This document shows, piece by piece, positions 16,932 through 24,977 of a stretch of DNA of 64,000 nucleotides. The stretch is from positions 124,001-188,000 of the forward strand of contig JAEUKE010000153.1 in NCBI GenBank assembly GCA_016794345.1, in the 5' to 3' direction. The stretch comes from Myxococcales bacterium (GTDB taxonomy: Bacteria; Myxococcota_A; Polyangia; Polyangiales; Polyangiaceae). The notes beneath the pieces were generated by a model. It searched no databases. It saw nothing but the letters and a program-made list of their open reading frames with translations, and had not been told where the DNA came from. Both the position numbers and the translations under genes were made by a program. Position 1 is the first letter of the stretch; each line of letters opens with the position of its first letter.

Positions 16932-19003
16932 CACGTGGGCGGTTCGAAGATCAGGCGAATGGTCGTCCCCCGCTTGGCAGCCGCGCCGGCGGCGGGCTCC
17001 TGCTTGAGCACGCGGCCCGTCCCCTCGATGCGAGCCGAGAGCCCGAGCGCGCCGAGCTGTTTGATCGCTTCCCGCGCCGGGAACCCGGTCAGGTCCGGGA
17101 CCTCCACCTCGCCGGCGCCGAGCGCGCGCGCCGGGCGCTTGGGCTGAGCCTCGGCGGGCTCGTCGGACCTGGAGAGCGCCTTGTACGCGGCCTCGGCGGG
17201 GTCGGCGGTCTTCGCGATCTCCTGCGCCTTCTTGTCGTCCGTGCCCGAAGGCGTCACGCCGGTGTAGCGGAGCGCCATCTCGGCGACGCGGCGGAAGACC
17301 GGCGCGGCGACCGAGCCACCGGCGTAGGTGCCGGCCATCGGCTCGTCGATGGCGACGGCGATCGCGAAGCGCGGCTTGTCTGCCGGGACGAACCCGACGA
17401 ACGAGGCGACGTAGTGCGTGTCGGTGTAGCGACCGGTCTCGGCGTCGATCTTCTGCGCGGTGGCGGTCTTGCCGGCCACCTTGAAGCCGGGGACGCTGGC
17501 CTCGACGCCGGTCCCCTCGCCCTCGGTGACCGAAACGAGCATCTCGCCGAGAAGGCGGGAGACGGCGGGACCGACGGCGGCGCGCCGCACGCGCGCCTTG
17601 GGCTCGTCGAGCGTCGCGCCGGTCGAGTCGGTCACGCGCTTCACGAGGATGGGCTCCATGAGCTTGCCGCCGTTTGCGATGGCGCTCACGCCGAGGGCCA
17701 TCTGCATCGTCGTGACGCTGATGCCCTGGCCGAAGCTCGCCGCCGCCGTCTCGACCTGGACCCACGGCCGATCGCGGGGCCTGAGCACGCCGACCGACTG
17801 CCCGGGCACCGGGAGGCCCGGCGGCTCACCGAAGCCGAACCGGCGAAGCCCCTCGTACAGACGCTGCTGGCCGAGCCCGAGGCCGATCTTGGCGCTGCCG
17901 ATGTTGGAGGAGAACTGGAGGATCTGGGTGGGGGTCAGCCACTTGTGAACGTGCGTGTCATGGATGACGATATTGTCAATCGGCATGTGCCCGTTCTCGC
18001 AGTAGATCGGCTCCGTGGGGCTGATCGACTTCTGCGCGAGCGCCGTCGCCAGCGTGAAGATCTTCATCGTCGAGCCGGGCTCGTACCGATCGACCACGGC
18101 CCGGTTGCGCCTGTGGTCGGGGTCGGCGCCCTGGTAGTCGTTCGGATCGAAGCCGGGCGCGCTCGCCATGGCGAGGATCTCGCCGCTCGCCGGATCCATC
18201 ACGACGATGGAGCCGCCCTTCGCCTCGTACGTGCGCAGCGCGGCGTCGAGCTCGCGCTCGGCGGTGTGCTGGATCGCGCGGTCGATCGTCAGATGCACGT
18301 TGTGGCCGGCGAGCGCCGCCTCGTTGTCGAGGCCTTCGCTGAAGATGAGGCGCCCGGAGCGATCGCGGAGGCCGTGCACCTCGGCGGGCTTTCCTTTGAG
18401 CTCCTCGTTCAGGCTCAGCTCGAGGCCTTCGCGGCCGTCGCCGTCGGGCGCGACGAAGCCGATCAGCGGCCCTGCGAGGCCCTTGTTCGGGTAGAAGCGG
18501 TGCCCCTCGCCCTCGATCTGCAGGCCGCGGATGGGATCGCGTTGCGTCCGATCGGAGAGAGCGCGCACCTTCTCGACCTCGTCCTCCGAGACGCGGCGCT
18601 TGAGCCAGAGGAAGCGGCGGCGCCGGGCGATCTTCTCCCGCACCTCGTCTTTGTCGAGGGAGAGCGCGGCGGAGATGCGCTCCGAAAACTCCTCGATACG
18701 CCTCGGCACGTACTTCTCCTCGATACCGCGGAGCATCTCGACGGCATCCATCGAGATGCTCGGCACCTCCACGCTCTCCGCGAGCGGGGCGCCGTTTCGG
18801 TCGTAGAGCGTGCCACGCTTCGGCTGGATGTGCAGGCGGCGCTGGCGCTGTTTCTCCGCCATCTCCAGCCAGGCGGCGCCGTCGCGATTCTGGATCTTGT
18901 CGGCGCCGGAGAGGACGAAGCCGAGGCCGAGGCCCATCATGCCGCAGAGCATCGCCATGCGGAGCTTGATCCACTTCGCCCGCTCGGGCCGCAGGTTCCT
19001 CAT
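16931..19003 (-). CDS. ftsI: Septal transpeptidase FtsI/PBP3 with PASTA domain
   Basis: A 690-residue class B penicillin-binding protein. Membrane helix at ~14-33, N-terminal pedestal (RGTLYDRNGAPLAES), then the transpeptidase domain with catalytic Ser311 in STMK (311-314) and SSN at 365-367. The third motif reads GKTATAQ, so KTA stands where KTG is usual. A C-terminal PASTA domain (VEVPDLTGFPAREAIKQLGA) is typical of this lineage. The ATG is at 19001-19003; a GTG 14 codons upstream is possible. It partners with FtsW. Confidence 0.94.
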   Translation of the reverse strand: MRNLRPERAKWIKLRMAMLCGMMGLGLGFVLSGADKIQNRDGAAWLEMAEKQRQRRLHIQPKRGTLYDRNGAPLAESVEVPSISMDAVEMLRGIEEKYVPRRIEEFSERISAALSLDKDEVREKIARRRRFLWLKRRVSEDEVEKVRALSDRTQRDPIRGLQIEGEGHRFYPNKGLAGPLIGFVAPDGDGREGLELSLNEELKGKPAEVHGLRDRSGRLIFSEGLDNEAALAGHNVHLTIDRAIQHTAERELDAALRTYEAKGGSIVVMDPASGEILAMASAPGFDPNDYQGADPDHRRNRAVVDRYEPGSTMKIFTLATALAQKSISPTEPIYCENGHMPIDNIVIHDTHVHKWLTPTQILQFSSNIGSAKIGLGLGQQRLYEGLRRFGFGEPPGLPVPGQSVGVLRPRDRPWVQVETAAASFGQGISVTTMQMALGVSAIANGGKLMEPILVKRVTDSTGATLDEPKARVRRAAVGPAVSRLLGEMLVSVTEGEGTGVEASVPGFKVAGKTATAQKIDAETGRYTDTHYVASFVGFVPADKPRFAIAVAIDEPMAGTYAGGSVAAPVFRRVAEMALRYTGVTPSGTDDKKAQEIAKTADPAEAAYKALSRSDEPAEAQPKRPARALGAGEVEVPDLTGFPAREAIKQLGALGLSARIEGTGRVLKQEPAAGAAAKRGTTIRLIFEPPT

Positions 19004-19016
19004 CCGAGCGGCGCCC

Positions 19017-19358
19017 TCACGGGCCCTCCGGTGCGGGCGCCTCACCGGGCGCTCCCGGTCGCATCCGCGAAGCAGGGACGACGGCGTCGGGCAGGACGAT
19101 GACGCGCTCGGGCGGCGGCGGCGTCATGCCGAGCAACGTTCGGGCGACCATCTCCACGCGATCGGGCGTCCGATAGCTGGCGGCCTCGAGCGACAAGACG
19201 CGCTTCACCTCCCGGAGCCGCGCCTGCTCCTTCCGCGCCTTGCCCAGCTTGTAGCCGAGATCGACGGTGCGCCCCCTCAAGCCGAGGTGGACCACGAAGG
19301 CCACGACGGTCGCGAGGACGGCGAGCGTCCACAACGCGACGAACGGTCGCTGCCTCAT
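19017..19358 (-). CDS. ftsL: Cell division protein FtsL
   Basis: A 113-residue bitopic protein with one membrane helix at ~7-26 (ALWTLAVLATVVAFVVHLGL). A leucine/lysine/arginine-rich coiled coil follows (LGYKLGKARKEQARLREVKRVLSLEAASYRTPDRVE), then a Pro-rich tail. Size, topology and position between rsmH and ftsI identify FtsL, which joins FtsB and FtsQ to activate FtsWI. The ATG overlaps the rsmH stop (ATGA). Confidence 0.85.
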   Translation of the reverse strand: MRQRPFVALWTLAVLATVVAFVVHLGLRGRTVDLGYKLGKARKEQARLREVKRVLSLEAASYRTPDRVEMVARTLLGMTPPPPERVIVLPDAVVPASRMRPGAPGEAPAPEGP

Positions 19359-20302
19359 TCGTCCGCTCCTTCTTCCGCGCCGCCGCCCACGCGCGCGGCG
19401 CGGAGCTTGGCGCTCCGAGATCGCGGGTTTCGGGAGAGCTCCGTGTCCGTCGCGGTGATGGGCTTCTTCGAGAGCGGCCGCCACGTCGACCGATCCTGGA
19501 ACGCTCGCTTCACGATGCGGTCTTCCAGCGAGTGGAAGGAGATGATCGCGAGCACGCCGCCGGGGTTCAGCACGCGCGGCGCGGCCTCGAGCAAGGCGCT
19601 CAGCTGGTCGAGCTCGCCGTTCACCGCGATGCGCAGCGCCTGGAAGGTGCGCGTGGCCGGGTCGACGCCGCCGACGCGCGCCGGGCCCACCGCGCGGATG
19701 ACCGCGCGTCGCAGGTCGGTCGTCGTGACGAGCTCGTTCGCTTGCTCGGCCTGCTTGATGCACCGAGCGATCCGGCGCGAGCGGCGCTCCTCGCCGAGCT
19801 TGAAGATCACGTCGGCGAGCTCGTCGTCGGACAGCCGCGCGATGAGCTCGAGCGCGGTCTCCCCGCTCGTCGGATCCATCCGCATGTCGAGCGGACCGTC
19901 GTGCCGGAAGCTCATGCCGCGCTCGGCCTGGTCGAGCTGCATCGAGCTGACCCCGACGTCCGCCAGGATGCCGTCGACGCCGGTCACGCCGATCTCGCCG
20001 AGGACACTCGCGACGTCACCGAACTCCGCCTTCACGGCGCGGAAGCGCGCGCCGAACCGCTCGAGGCGCTCCGAGGCGAGCGCGAGCGCGCTCGGATCCC
20101 GGTCGAGGCCGATGACCTTGGTGCCCGAGACCCGGAGGATGGCCTCGCTGTGGCCGCCTGCGCCGAGCGTGGCGTCGACGAAGACCTTCCCCTCGGCCGG
20201 GTCGAGCGCCGCGAGCACCTCGGCGCGGAGGACGGGGACGTGCGGGGCTTCCGGCGGCTCGGGGGGTGCGGATCGCATGGGGACGACGTTGAGGACGTTC
20301 AC
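19355..20302 (-). CDS. rsmH: 16S rRNA (cytosine1402-N4)-methyltransferase RsmH
   Basis: A 315-residue SAM-dependent methyltransferase (MraW). HVPVLRAEVLAAL opens the family; SAM binding is by VFVDATLGAGGHSEAIL and VIGLDRDPSALALA. LADVGVSSMQLDQAERGMSF and VISFHSLEDRIVKRAF are hallmarks. It methylates C1402 in the 30S P site. The GTG at 20300-20302 has GGTGA upstream and is preferred; an ATG eight codons in is an alternative. It follows mraZ by 21 bp. Confidence 0.95.
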   Translation of the reverse strand: MNVLNVVPMRSAPPEPPEAPHVPVLRAEVLAALDPAEGKVFVDATLGAGGHSEAILRVSGTKVIGLDRDPSALALASERLERFGARFRAVKAEFGDVASVLGEIGVTGVDGILADVGVSSMQLDQAERGMSFRHDGPLDMRMDPTSGETALELIARLSDDELADVIFKLGEERRSRRIARCIKQAEQANELVTTTDLRRAVIRAVGPARVGGVDPATRTFQALRIAVNGELDQLSALLEAAPRVLNPGGVLAIISFHSLEDRIVKRAFQDRSTWRPLSKKPITATDTELSRNPRSRSAKLRAARVGGGAEEGADE

Positions 20303-20323
20303 GGTTTCACCAGGTCGAGGCCG

Positions 20324-20773
20324 CTAGAGGCCGAGCTTGCCCATCGCCGCCCGAAGGTCGCGCAGGTCGGCGGCGGACTTCTGACGCGACATCGCTTCCC
20401 ACTGCTCCCTGGACCAGAGCTCGGCCTTCTGGCCGTGCCCGAGCCACAGGACGTTCTTGGAGAGGCCCGCGTGCTCGCGGAGGTTCGGCGGGACGAGGAT
20501 CCGACCCTGCTTGTCGAGCTCGCACTCGACCGCAGCCGACACGTAGAACCGGCGGAACTCGATGACCTGGGCGTCGAAGGCGTTGAGCTGAGCGAGCTTC
20601 GCCTCCAGCTCCTCCCACGCCTTGAGCGGGTAGACGTCCAGACAGGGGTCCCCGAGCGCCGGCGTCACCACCAGGCGCGGGTCGCTCCCGCTCGCGAGGA
20701 CGTCCCGAAAGCGCGCCGGAAGGCTGGTGCGCCCCTTGTCGTCGATCGCGTGCTCGAAGTGACCGCGGAACAT
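20324..20773 (-). CDS. mraZ: Transcriptional regulator MraZ
   Basis: A 149-residue protein with two AbrB-like swapped-hairpin domains: MFRGHFEHAIDDKGRTSLPARFR (first 23 residues) and CELDKQGRILVPPNLREHAGL, each with the DxxGR core. MraZ forms a ring that binds short direct repeats ahead of the dcw operon and regulates it, usually negatively. The start is the ATG of the conserved N-terminus; the upstream in-frame extension is not conserved sequence. First gene of the cluster. Confidence 0.95.
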   Translation of the reverse strand: MFRGHFEHAIDDKGRTSLPARFRDVLASGSDPRLVVTPALGDPCLDVYPLKAWEELEAKLAQLNAFDAQVIEFRRFYVSAAVECELDKQGRILVPPNLREHAGLSKNVLWLGHGQKAELWSREQWEAMSRQKSAADLRDLRAAMGKLGL

Positions 20774-20802
20774 CGGTTGGCTCGGAGGAGCATGGGCTTG
20801 CT

Positions 20803-20817
20803 TGCCACTTCCTCCCA
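20803..20817 (-). promoter_or_regulatory. Candidate MraZ box near mraZ
   Basis: On the minus strand the element reads TGGGA-GGAAG-TGGCA, two repeats with 10-bp periodicity. This matches the known E. coli MraZ operator pattern (TGGGN units with 5-nt spacers), with one mismatch in the second unit. It lies 30-44 bases before the mraZ ATG, just downstream of the predicted transcription start, a plausible autorepression site. Confidence 0.5.
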
Positions 20818-20829
20818 CTGCTGGCGGCC

Positions 20830-20858
20830 ACGCTACGGAGACGCCCCGATCGTGTCAA
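20830..20858 (-). promoter_or_regulatory. Candidate sigma-70 promoter of the dcw operon
   Basis: On the minus strand a perfect -35 hexamer TTGACA (20858-20853) is followed by exactly 17 bases and a partial -10 TAGCGT (20835-20830). Transcription would begin near 20823, giving a leader of about 50 bases before mraZ that contains the MraZ-box-like repeats. Confidence 0.55.
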
Positions 20859-20907
20859 CAGGACGGGGCGTTTTCTGGAGCTGGTCGCGCACATGTGCTA
20901 CCGGCAA

Positions 20908-20923
20908 CGCCTTACATAAGGCG
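20908..20923. promoter_or_regulatory. Palindrome upstream of the dcw promoter
   Basis: CGCCTTA-CA-TAAGGCG is a perfect inverted repeat with 7-bp arms and a 2-bp centre, about 50 bp upstream of the candidate -35. A 10-bp palindrome GCACATGTGC lies at 20889-20898. Either could be an operator. No regulator is identifiable from sequence. Confidence 0.4.
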
Positions 20924-20950
20924 GCCCTTCTCGGCAAAGTTCCTTGAGAA

Positions 20951-20975
20951 TCGGGCGGCGTGGGAGAAAGTGGGG
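20951..20975 (+). promoter_or_regulatory. Candidate distal MraZ-box array
   Basis: The plus strand reads TCGGG-N5-TGGGA-N5-TGGGG, three units at 10-bp spacing, the last two fitting TGGGN exactly. It is oriented opposite to the mraZ-proximal element and lies about 180 bp before the mraZ ATG. Together with 20803-20817 and the promoter it accounts for much of the 418-bp gap 20774-21191. I see no gene in that gap. Confidence 0.45.
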
Positions 20976-21068
20976 ACAGATTCGTCAACCAGCCCGTTCA
21001 AAGCTGTTGACAGTCGTCTCCTGCTCGCCGGCCCACCGTTCGTCGGCCGGAGTGGACGCGACAAAACG

Positions 21069-21110
21069 ACGGCGTCTCAAGATGACGTTTTTGTCATCTT
21101 GAGACGCCGT
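21069..21110 (-). terminator. Long perfect hairpin, probable terminator after the GltJ-like gene
   Basis: A perfect 18-bp inverted repeat (21069-21086 with 21093-21110, 6-nt GTTTTT loop) lies 80 bp after the stop of the minus-strand gene ending at 21192. On the minus strand the stem is followed by GTTTTGT, a weak U-tract. It separates that gene from the dcw promoter. The stem is unusually long for a simple terminator. Confidence 0.6.
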
Positions 21111-21191
21111 TTGTTCGTGCGTGCGCGCGCGCGCCGCCGGCCCGCTGCTCTGCGCGGCCGGTTGCTTGCCCGACGGCCGCTGCTGGGCCGG

Positions 21192-23075
21192 CTACTGCCC
21201 GCTGAACGAGAACGGGATGTTGATCGTCGCGCCTTCGTCCGAGGGCGGGAAGCTCCACCCCTTGACCGCGCCGGCGATGCAGCTCGCGAGCCCCGGGTAG
21301 TGGGTCTCCGCGCCGCCGGCGCTGACGCTGCTGACCGAGCCGCTCGGGGCCACCTTGAGCGAGACGCTGACCTTGGCCGTGCTGGGCGCGTTCGACGAGC
21401 GCGCGTCGTAGGCTGGCAGCCAGCAGCGACGCGTGATCATGGGCTTGTTCCGGCTGACGACGCCGTTGATCTCGCCCTCGGTGAGCGCGCCGCCGTTGCT
21501 CGGCGGCGGATCGCTCGTCGACGGGCCGCCCGGCGTGGGTTGGAAGCCCGTCTTGTCGATGGGCGACGAGTCCGTGGGCTTGGAGCTGGGCGTGGAGCCA
21601 GCCGGTCCGCGCGGACCGGCGTTCCCCTGTCCGGTCGGGCCGGTCGCCGCGGATGCTCCCGGCTCGGGCGTCTGCGAGCCCTTGTCGTTCACACCGGGCG
21701 GCGGAGGTGGGGAAGCGCCGAGGGGCTGGTCCGCCGTCTGCGTCTGCGTCGCGGCCGCGACAGGGCTGTTCTGCGCGGCGCCGTTGGGACGCAGGAAAAG
21801 CGCCCAGGCGGCGACACCGCCAAACGCGGCCGCCATCGCGATGAGCGCCCAGGCGGCGGGCGGCAACCCGCCCCGCTTGCGGCCCGCGGACATGCTCTGC
21901 GGGGACAGCTCGCTCACCGGGGCCGAACCGACCGAAGGCGTCCCGGAGCCGGCGAGGCCTGCTGCCGTCGTCACGCTGAAGGCGGCGTTTGCGGTCGTTC
22001 CGCCGTTCGCAGCGCTGCCATTCACCACCGCGCCGTGAGGCGCGCTGCCGTTCAGCGAGGGAGCGTTGATCGCGGCGCCCGAGACCGCGGCCGGCGCGAC
22101 GGCCGACGAGAACGGGTCCGAGGGAGGCGCGGCAGCCGGAGCCGCGGGCGAGCTCGAGCGGACGAGATCGAACGGGAGGCTGGGCGCAGGCGGGGGCAAG
22201 GCTGCGCCGAGGCCACCGGAGAGCGAGGCCGCCGCCGCGGCGGGCTTCGCCTCGGGCGAGGCCACCTGGGATATCGACACCTGCGATGGTCGCGGCGCCG
22301 GCGGCACGACAGCCGGCAGGCTCATCCGGCTCGCGCGGGTCTGCTTCGCCTCGTCCACCAGGGCCATGAGCGGCTGGATGCTCTTGATCGCCTGCCACTC
22401 GTCGAAACCCTCGCGCCACACGAGCGAGTCACCGTCGACCTGGCCCGCCGCAGCTTTGTCCCGAAGCACGGCAAGCCGCACAGGACCGAGCGGGACGCCG
22501 CCGATGCCGACGTACCAGTCTTCCGTGGGGAGCGGCTGAGACGACGGCGACCGAGGCGCGGTCGCCACGGCGCGCGCGAACCCGGCATGGAGGCCCGGGC
22601 TCGAAGGCGCGTGCATCCCCGGGCCCGACCCCGGAGGGGGCGGCGGGCGCGAGCTGCGCGCGCCCGCGCCGCTCAGCGACGCGCGAGCGGGCGGAACGAT
22701 CCGAGGTGCGTTGGGACGCGGGGCGGCGCCGAGCGCGGGTCCGGCCGGCTTCGGGTCCGGATGGAAGAACGGGGATTGCCGGATGACCGTGGCGCCTTCG
22801 TCCGCGTGGCCCGCGTCGTCCCCGGGGGCCGGGGGGCTCTCCGCGCTGGAAGCTTCCACCGCCGCGCGCGGCGGGGGCGTCGCGCGGATGGGCGAAGGAG
22901 CGCTGCCAGCGACCTGTTCGGCCGGGAGCTTCTGCGAGACCGAGCTCTCGGTCACCGTCGCAGCCACCTGGATCATCTCGCCGCAACGGCGGCACTTCAT
23001 CCTGAGGGTGCGGCCAGCGACTTTGTCATCGCTGATCTGGTACTTGGCCTTGCAGTTCTCGCAGACGAACTTCAC
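21192..23075 (-). CDS. GltJ/AgmX-like gliding-motility protein
   Basis: A 627-residue protein with this order: a zinc ribbon at 1-36 (Cys5, 8, 28, 31; FVCENCKAKYQISDDK), a low-complexity linker, a GYF_2 domain at ~187-235 (WYVGIGGVPLGPVRLAVLRD), one membrane helix at ~405-428, a Pro/Gly-rich periplasmic linker, and an AgmX/PglI-type C-terminal domain at ~533-627. In Myxococcus xanthus GltJ (AgmX) has this layout; its cytoplasmic ZnR-GYF part contacts MglA and its periplasmic part belongs to the Agl-Glt gliding machine. I chose the GTG at 23073-23075, preceded by GGAGG, since zinc ribbons of this family start at residue 1; the frame is open 24 codons further. No other glt or agl gene is nearby. 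Confidence 0.75.
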   Translation of the reverse strand: MKFVCENCKAKYQISDDKVAGRTLRMKCRRCGEMIQVAATVTESSVSQKLPAEQVAGSAPSPIRATPPPRAAVEASSAESPPAPGDDAGHADEGATVIRQSPFFHPDPKPAGPALGAAPRPNAPRIVPPARASLSGAGARSSRPPPPPGSGPGMHAPSSPGLHAGFARAVATAPRSPSSQPLPTEDWYVGIGGVPLGPVRLAVLRDKAAAGQVDGDSLVWREGFDEWQAIKSIQPLMALVDEAKQTRASRMSLPAVVPPAPRPSQVSISQVASPEAKPAAAAASLSGGLGAALPPPAPSLPFDLVRSSSPAAPAAAPPSDPFSSAVAPAAVSGAAINAPSLNGSAPHGAVVNGSAANGGTTANAAFSVTTAAGLAGSGTPSVGSAPVSELSPQSMSAGRKRGGLPPAAWALIAMAAAFGGVAAWALFLRPNGAAQNSPVAAATQTQTADQPLGASPPPPPGVNDKGSQTPEPGASAATGPTGQGNAGPRGPAGSTPSSKPTDSSPIDKTGFQPTPGGPSTSDPPPSNGGALTEGEINGVVSRNKPMITRRCWLPAYDARSSNAPSTAKVSVSLKVAPSGSVSSVSAGGAETHYPGLASCIAGAVKGWSFPPSDEGATINIPFSFSGQ

Positions 23076-23237
23076 CAGCGCGCCGCCTCCGGAGCTCCCG
23101 TTACTGTAGACGATCGGTCCGACCTTGCCCATGGATATTGGCGGCACGATCGGGCCGGGCTCAACCGAAGATCCGCCGCCTCCCCGCCTCGCCGCTCGGC
23201 CGCGCCGAGGGCGAAGTGGTGCCGCCCGACGAGGCGA

Positions 23238-24941
23238 TCAGAGCAGCGCAACGATGTGCTCTTTGATGGTGCGTTTCGTCTCTTCGTCGGGGGCGACGCT
23301 CAGGGCACGCTCCCAGGCCTCGACGGCCTTGTTCCGGAACCCAGCCTGCTGATAGAGGATGGCGAGGTTCTTGATGCTCGCGAAGTGCTCGCTCTGGATC
23401 TGCACGGCCCGCTCGAGCTGCTCGATGGCGTCGTAGATTCGGCCCTTTTTCCCGTACAGGAGCCCCAGGTGGAAACGCAGCCGGTAGGCCAGCGGGTCGA
23501 TGTTGACTCCGGCCTCCAGGAGCTCCGCCGCCTTGGCGATGTCCCCCGCGTGGTACGCCGCCACCCCTTCCTTGAGGAGGCGCTCGGCCTGGGCGCTCAT
23601 CTGCTCCTGATCGACCTCCTCCCGGCGCGCCTCGAAGGTGCGCTCCACGAGGTTGATGAGCTCGTTCACCTTGAAGGGCTTCTCGAGGAACGCGTCGACG
23701 CCGTAGCTCTGCTTGGCGTCTTGAGCGATGCGCCAACCGCGGTAGACGGCCGAGACCATCACGATGGGGATGTGCCCGTAGCGGCTCGAGCCCCGGATTC
23801 GCTTCGCGATATCGAACCCGTGAACCTCGGGGAGCATGGCGTCCAGAATGACGAGGTTCGGCGCCTCGAGCTTCACCATCTGCAGGGCGAGCTTGCCCCG
23901 GTCGGCTTCGACCACCTCGTGGCCTCGCTCCTCGAGGATCTTCCGGATCATCCGGCGGATGTCCGGCTCGTCGTCCACCACGAGCACTTTCTTCTTCGAG
24001 CCCTGCGGGGGCGGCCGGCTGGAAGGCCGGGGTAGCTCCTTCGCTACCGAGAGCTCTTCGGTGAGGTCGCCGAAGTCCGCCTCGTTGACCTCGGCGTCGA
24101 CCACCTTGCGCATCTTCTCGTCGACGACGACGGTCTGTTTGGTGGCTTCGAAGGTGGACGTGGAGGGCCGGAACATGGCCGTCTCGGTGTCGGCCTCCTT
24201 CGCGCGGAAGACGTGCGGCTTCGCCGTGTCCGAGCGAGGCAGCGGAGGAGGGCGCGGGACCCTCGGCGCCGCGGGTGAGGGCAGCGAGGGCGCCGGCTGA
24301 GGCGCTGGAGCCGTCGGCTGGGCCGGGCGAATCGGGGGCGCGTGGGACGCCACGGCCGGAGCCGGAGCAGGAGCAGCGGCCGCGGGTCGCGTCGCGACGG
24401 CCGGCGGTGGGACCTTCGTCTGGTACTTCGCCGGGTCGAGGCCGGCTCGCTCGATCACCTCGGGCGGACAAGCAGGCGCGACGTAGTGTGACTCCCCGCG
24501 ATCACGCGCGTCGTACGCGTCCCGGATCGTCCTGAGGAGCTGCCCTTCGAGGGCGATGTAGGCGAAGACGCGCTTGCCGGTGACGAACTCGAGCTCCTCC
24601 AGGACCTTGCGCTCCTCGGGGTTCGCCATCGCGAGGAAAACGCGGTCCGGACGCTCGAGGACCGGGAGCAGCTTGTGGACCAGCGCGATCTCTCTCGGGA
24701 TGGTCTTCAGGTGCTCGAGCAGGATGCAGACCTGGGTGAGATCGATGCCTGGCACCCCGCGCTGCGCCGACAGCGCCTTGAGGGCCTCGAGCTCCGAGAC
24801 CAGTCCCTCCTGGATCAGACGCGTCGCGAGCGGCGGCGCGCCGGGGCGTTCTTGGGCGAGCACGCGATCGAGATCGGCTTGGTTGATCGCCTTCTGCTCC
24901 AGCAGGATGCGGCCAATTGCCTTCTTCGGTTGATCGGTCAC
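23238..24941 (-). CDS. MshEN-like / receiver / TPR fusion protein
   Basis: A 567-residue cytoplasmic protein. Residues ~5-145 resemble the GspE/MshE N-terminal (MshEN) domain (IGRILLEQKAINQADLDRVL, then LIQEGLVSELEALKALSAQRGVPGIDL), which in relatives binds cyclic di-GMP. A Pro/Ala-rich linker spans ~175-245. A receiver domain at 317-435 has acidic pair Asp323/324, phosphoacceptor Asp367 and Lys421. Two to three TPRs run from ~450 to 560. There is no output DNA-binding or ATPase domain, so it probably acts by protein contacts. No histidine kinase is adjacent. It sits between the GltJ-like gene and tgt. Confidence 0.75.
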   Translation of the reverse strand: MTDQPKKAIGRILLEQKAINQADLDRVLAQERPGAPPLATRLIQEGLVSELEALKALSAQRGVPGIDLTQVCILLEHLKTIPREIALVHKLLPVLERPDRVFLAMANPEERKVLEELEFVTGKRVFAYIALEGQLLRTIRDAYDARDRGESHYVAPACPPEVIERAGLDPAKYQTKVPPPAVATRPAAAAPAPAPAVASHAPPIRPAQPTAPAPQPAPSLPSPAAPRVPRPPPLPRSDTAKPHVFRAKEADTETAMFRPSTSTFEATKQTVVVDEKMRKVVDAEVNEADFGDLTEELSVAKELPRPSSRPPPQGSKKKVLVVDDEPDIRRMIRKILEERGHEVVEADRGKLALQMVKLEAPNLVILDAMLPEVHGFDIAKRIRGSSRYGHIPIVMVSAVYRGWRIAQDAKQSYGVDAFLEKPFKVNELINLVERTFEARREEVDQEQMSAQAERLLKEGVAAYHAGDIAKAAELLEAGVNIDPLAYRLRFHLGLLYGKKGRIYDAIEQLERAVQIQSEHFASIKNLAILYQQAGFRNKAVEAWERALSVAPDEETKRTIKEHIVALL

Positions 24942-24977
24942 CGTGCGAACCCTCGAGGCTACGCTGCTTGCGACAGA

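Noticed and set aside
15381..17765. Apparent MurE with a 278-residue N-terminal domain (possible fusion)
   Set aside because: The extra part is ftsI in another frame; MurE begins at the ATG overlapping the ftsI stop.
16931..19003. FtsI inactive because the KTG motif reads KTA
   Set aside because: The catalytic STMK and SSN motifs are intact and the surrounding GKTATAQ fits a tolerated variant; loss of activity is not supported.
20802..24035. Plus-strand open frame of over 1000 codons
   Set aside because: It is antisense to the GltJ-like and MshEN-receiver genes, is Arg/Gly/Ala low-complexity, and has no domain; such frames arise in very GC-rich DNA opposite real genes.
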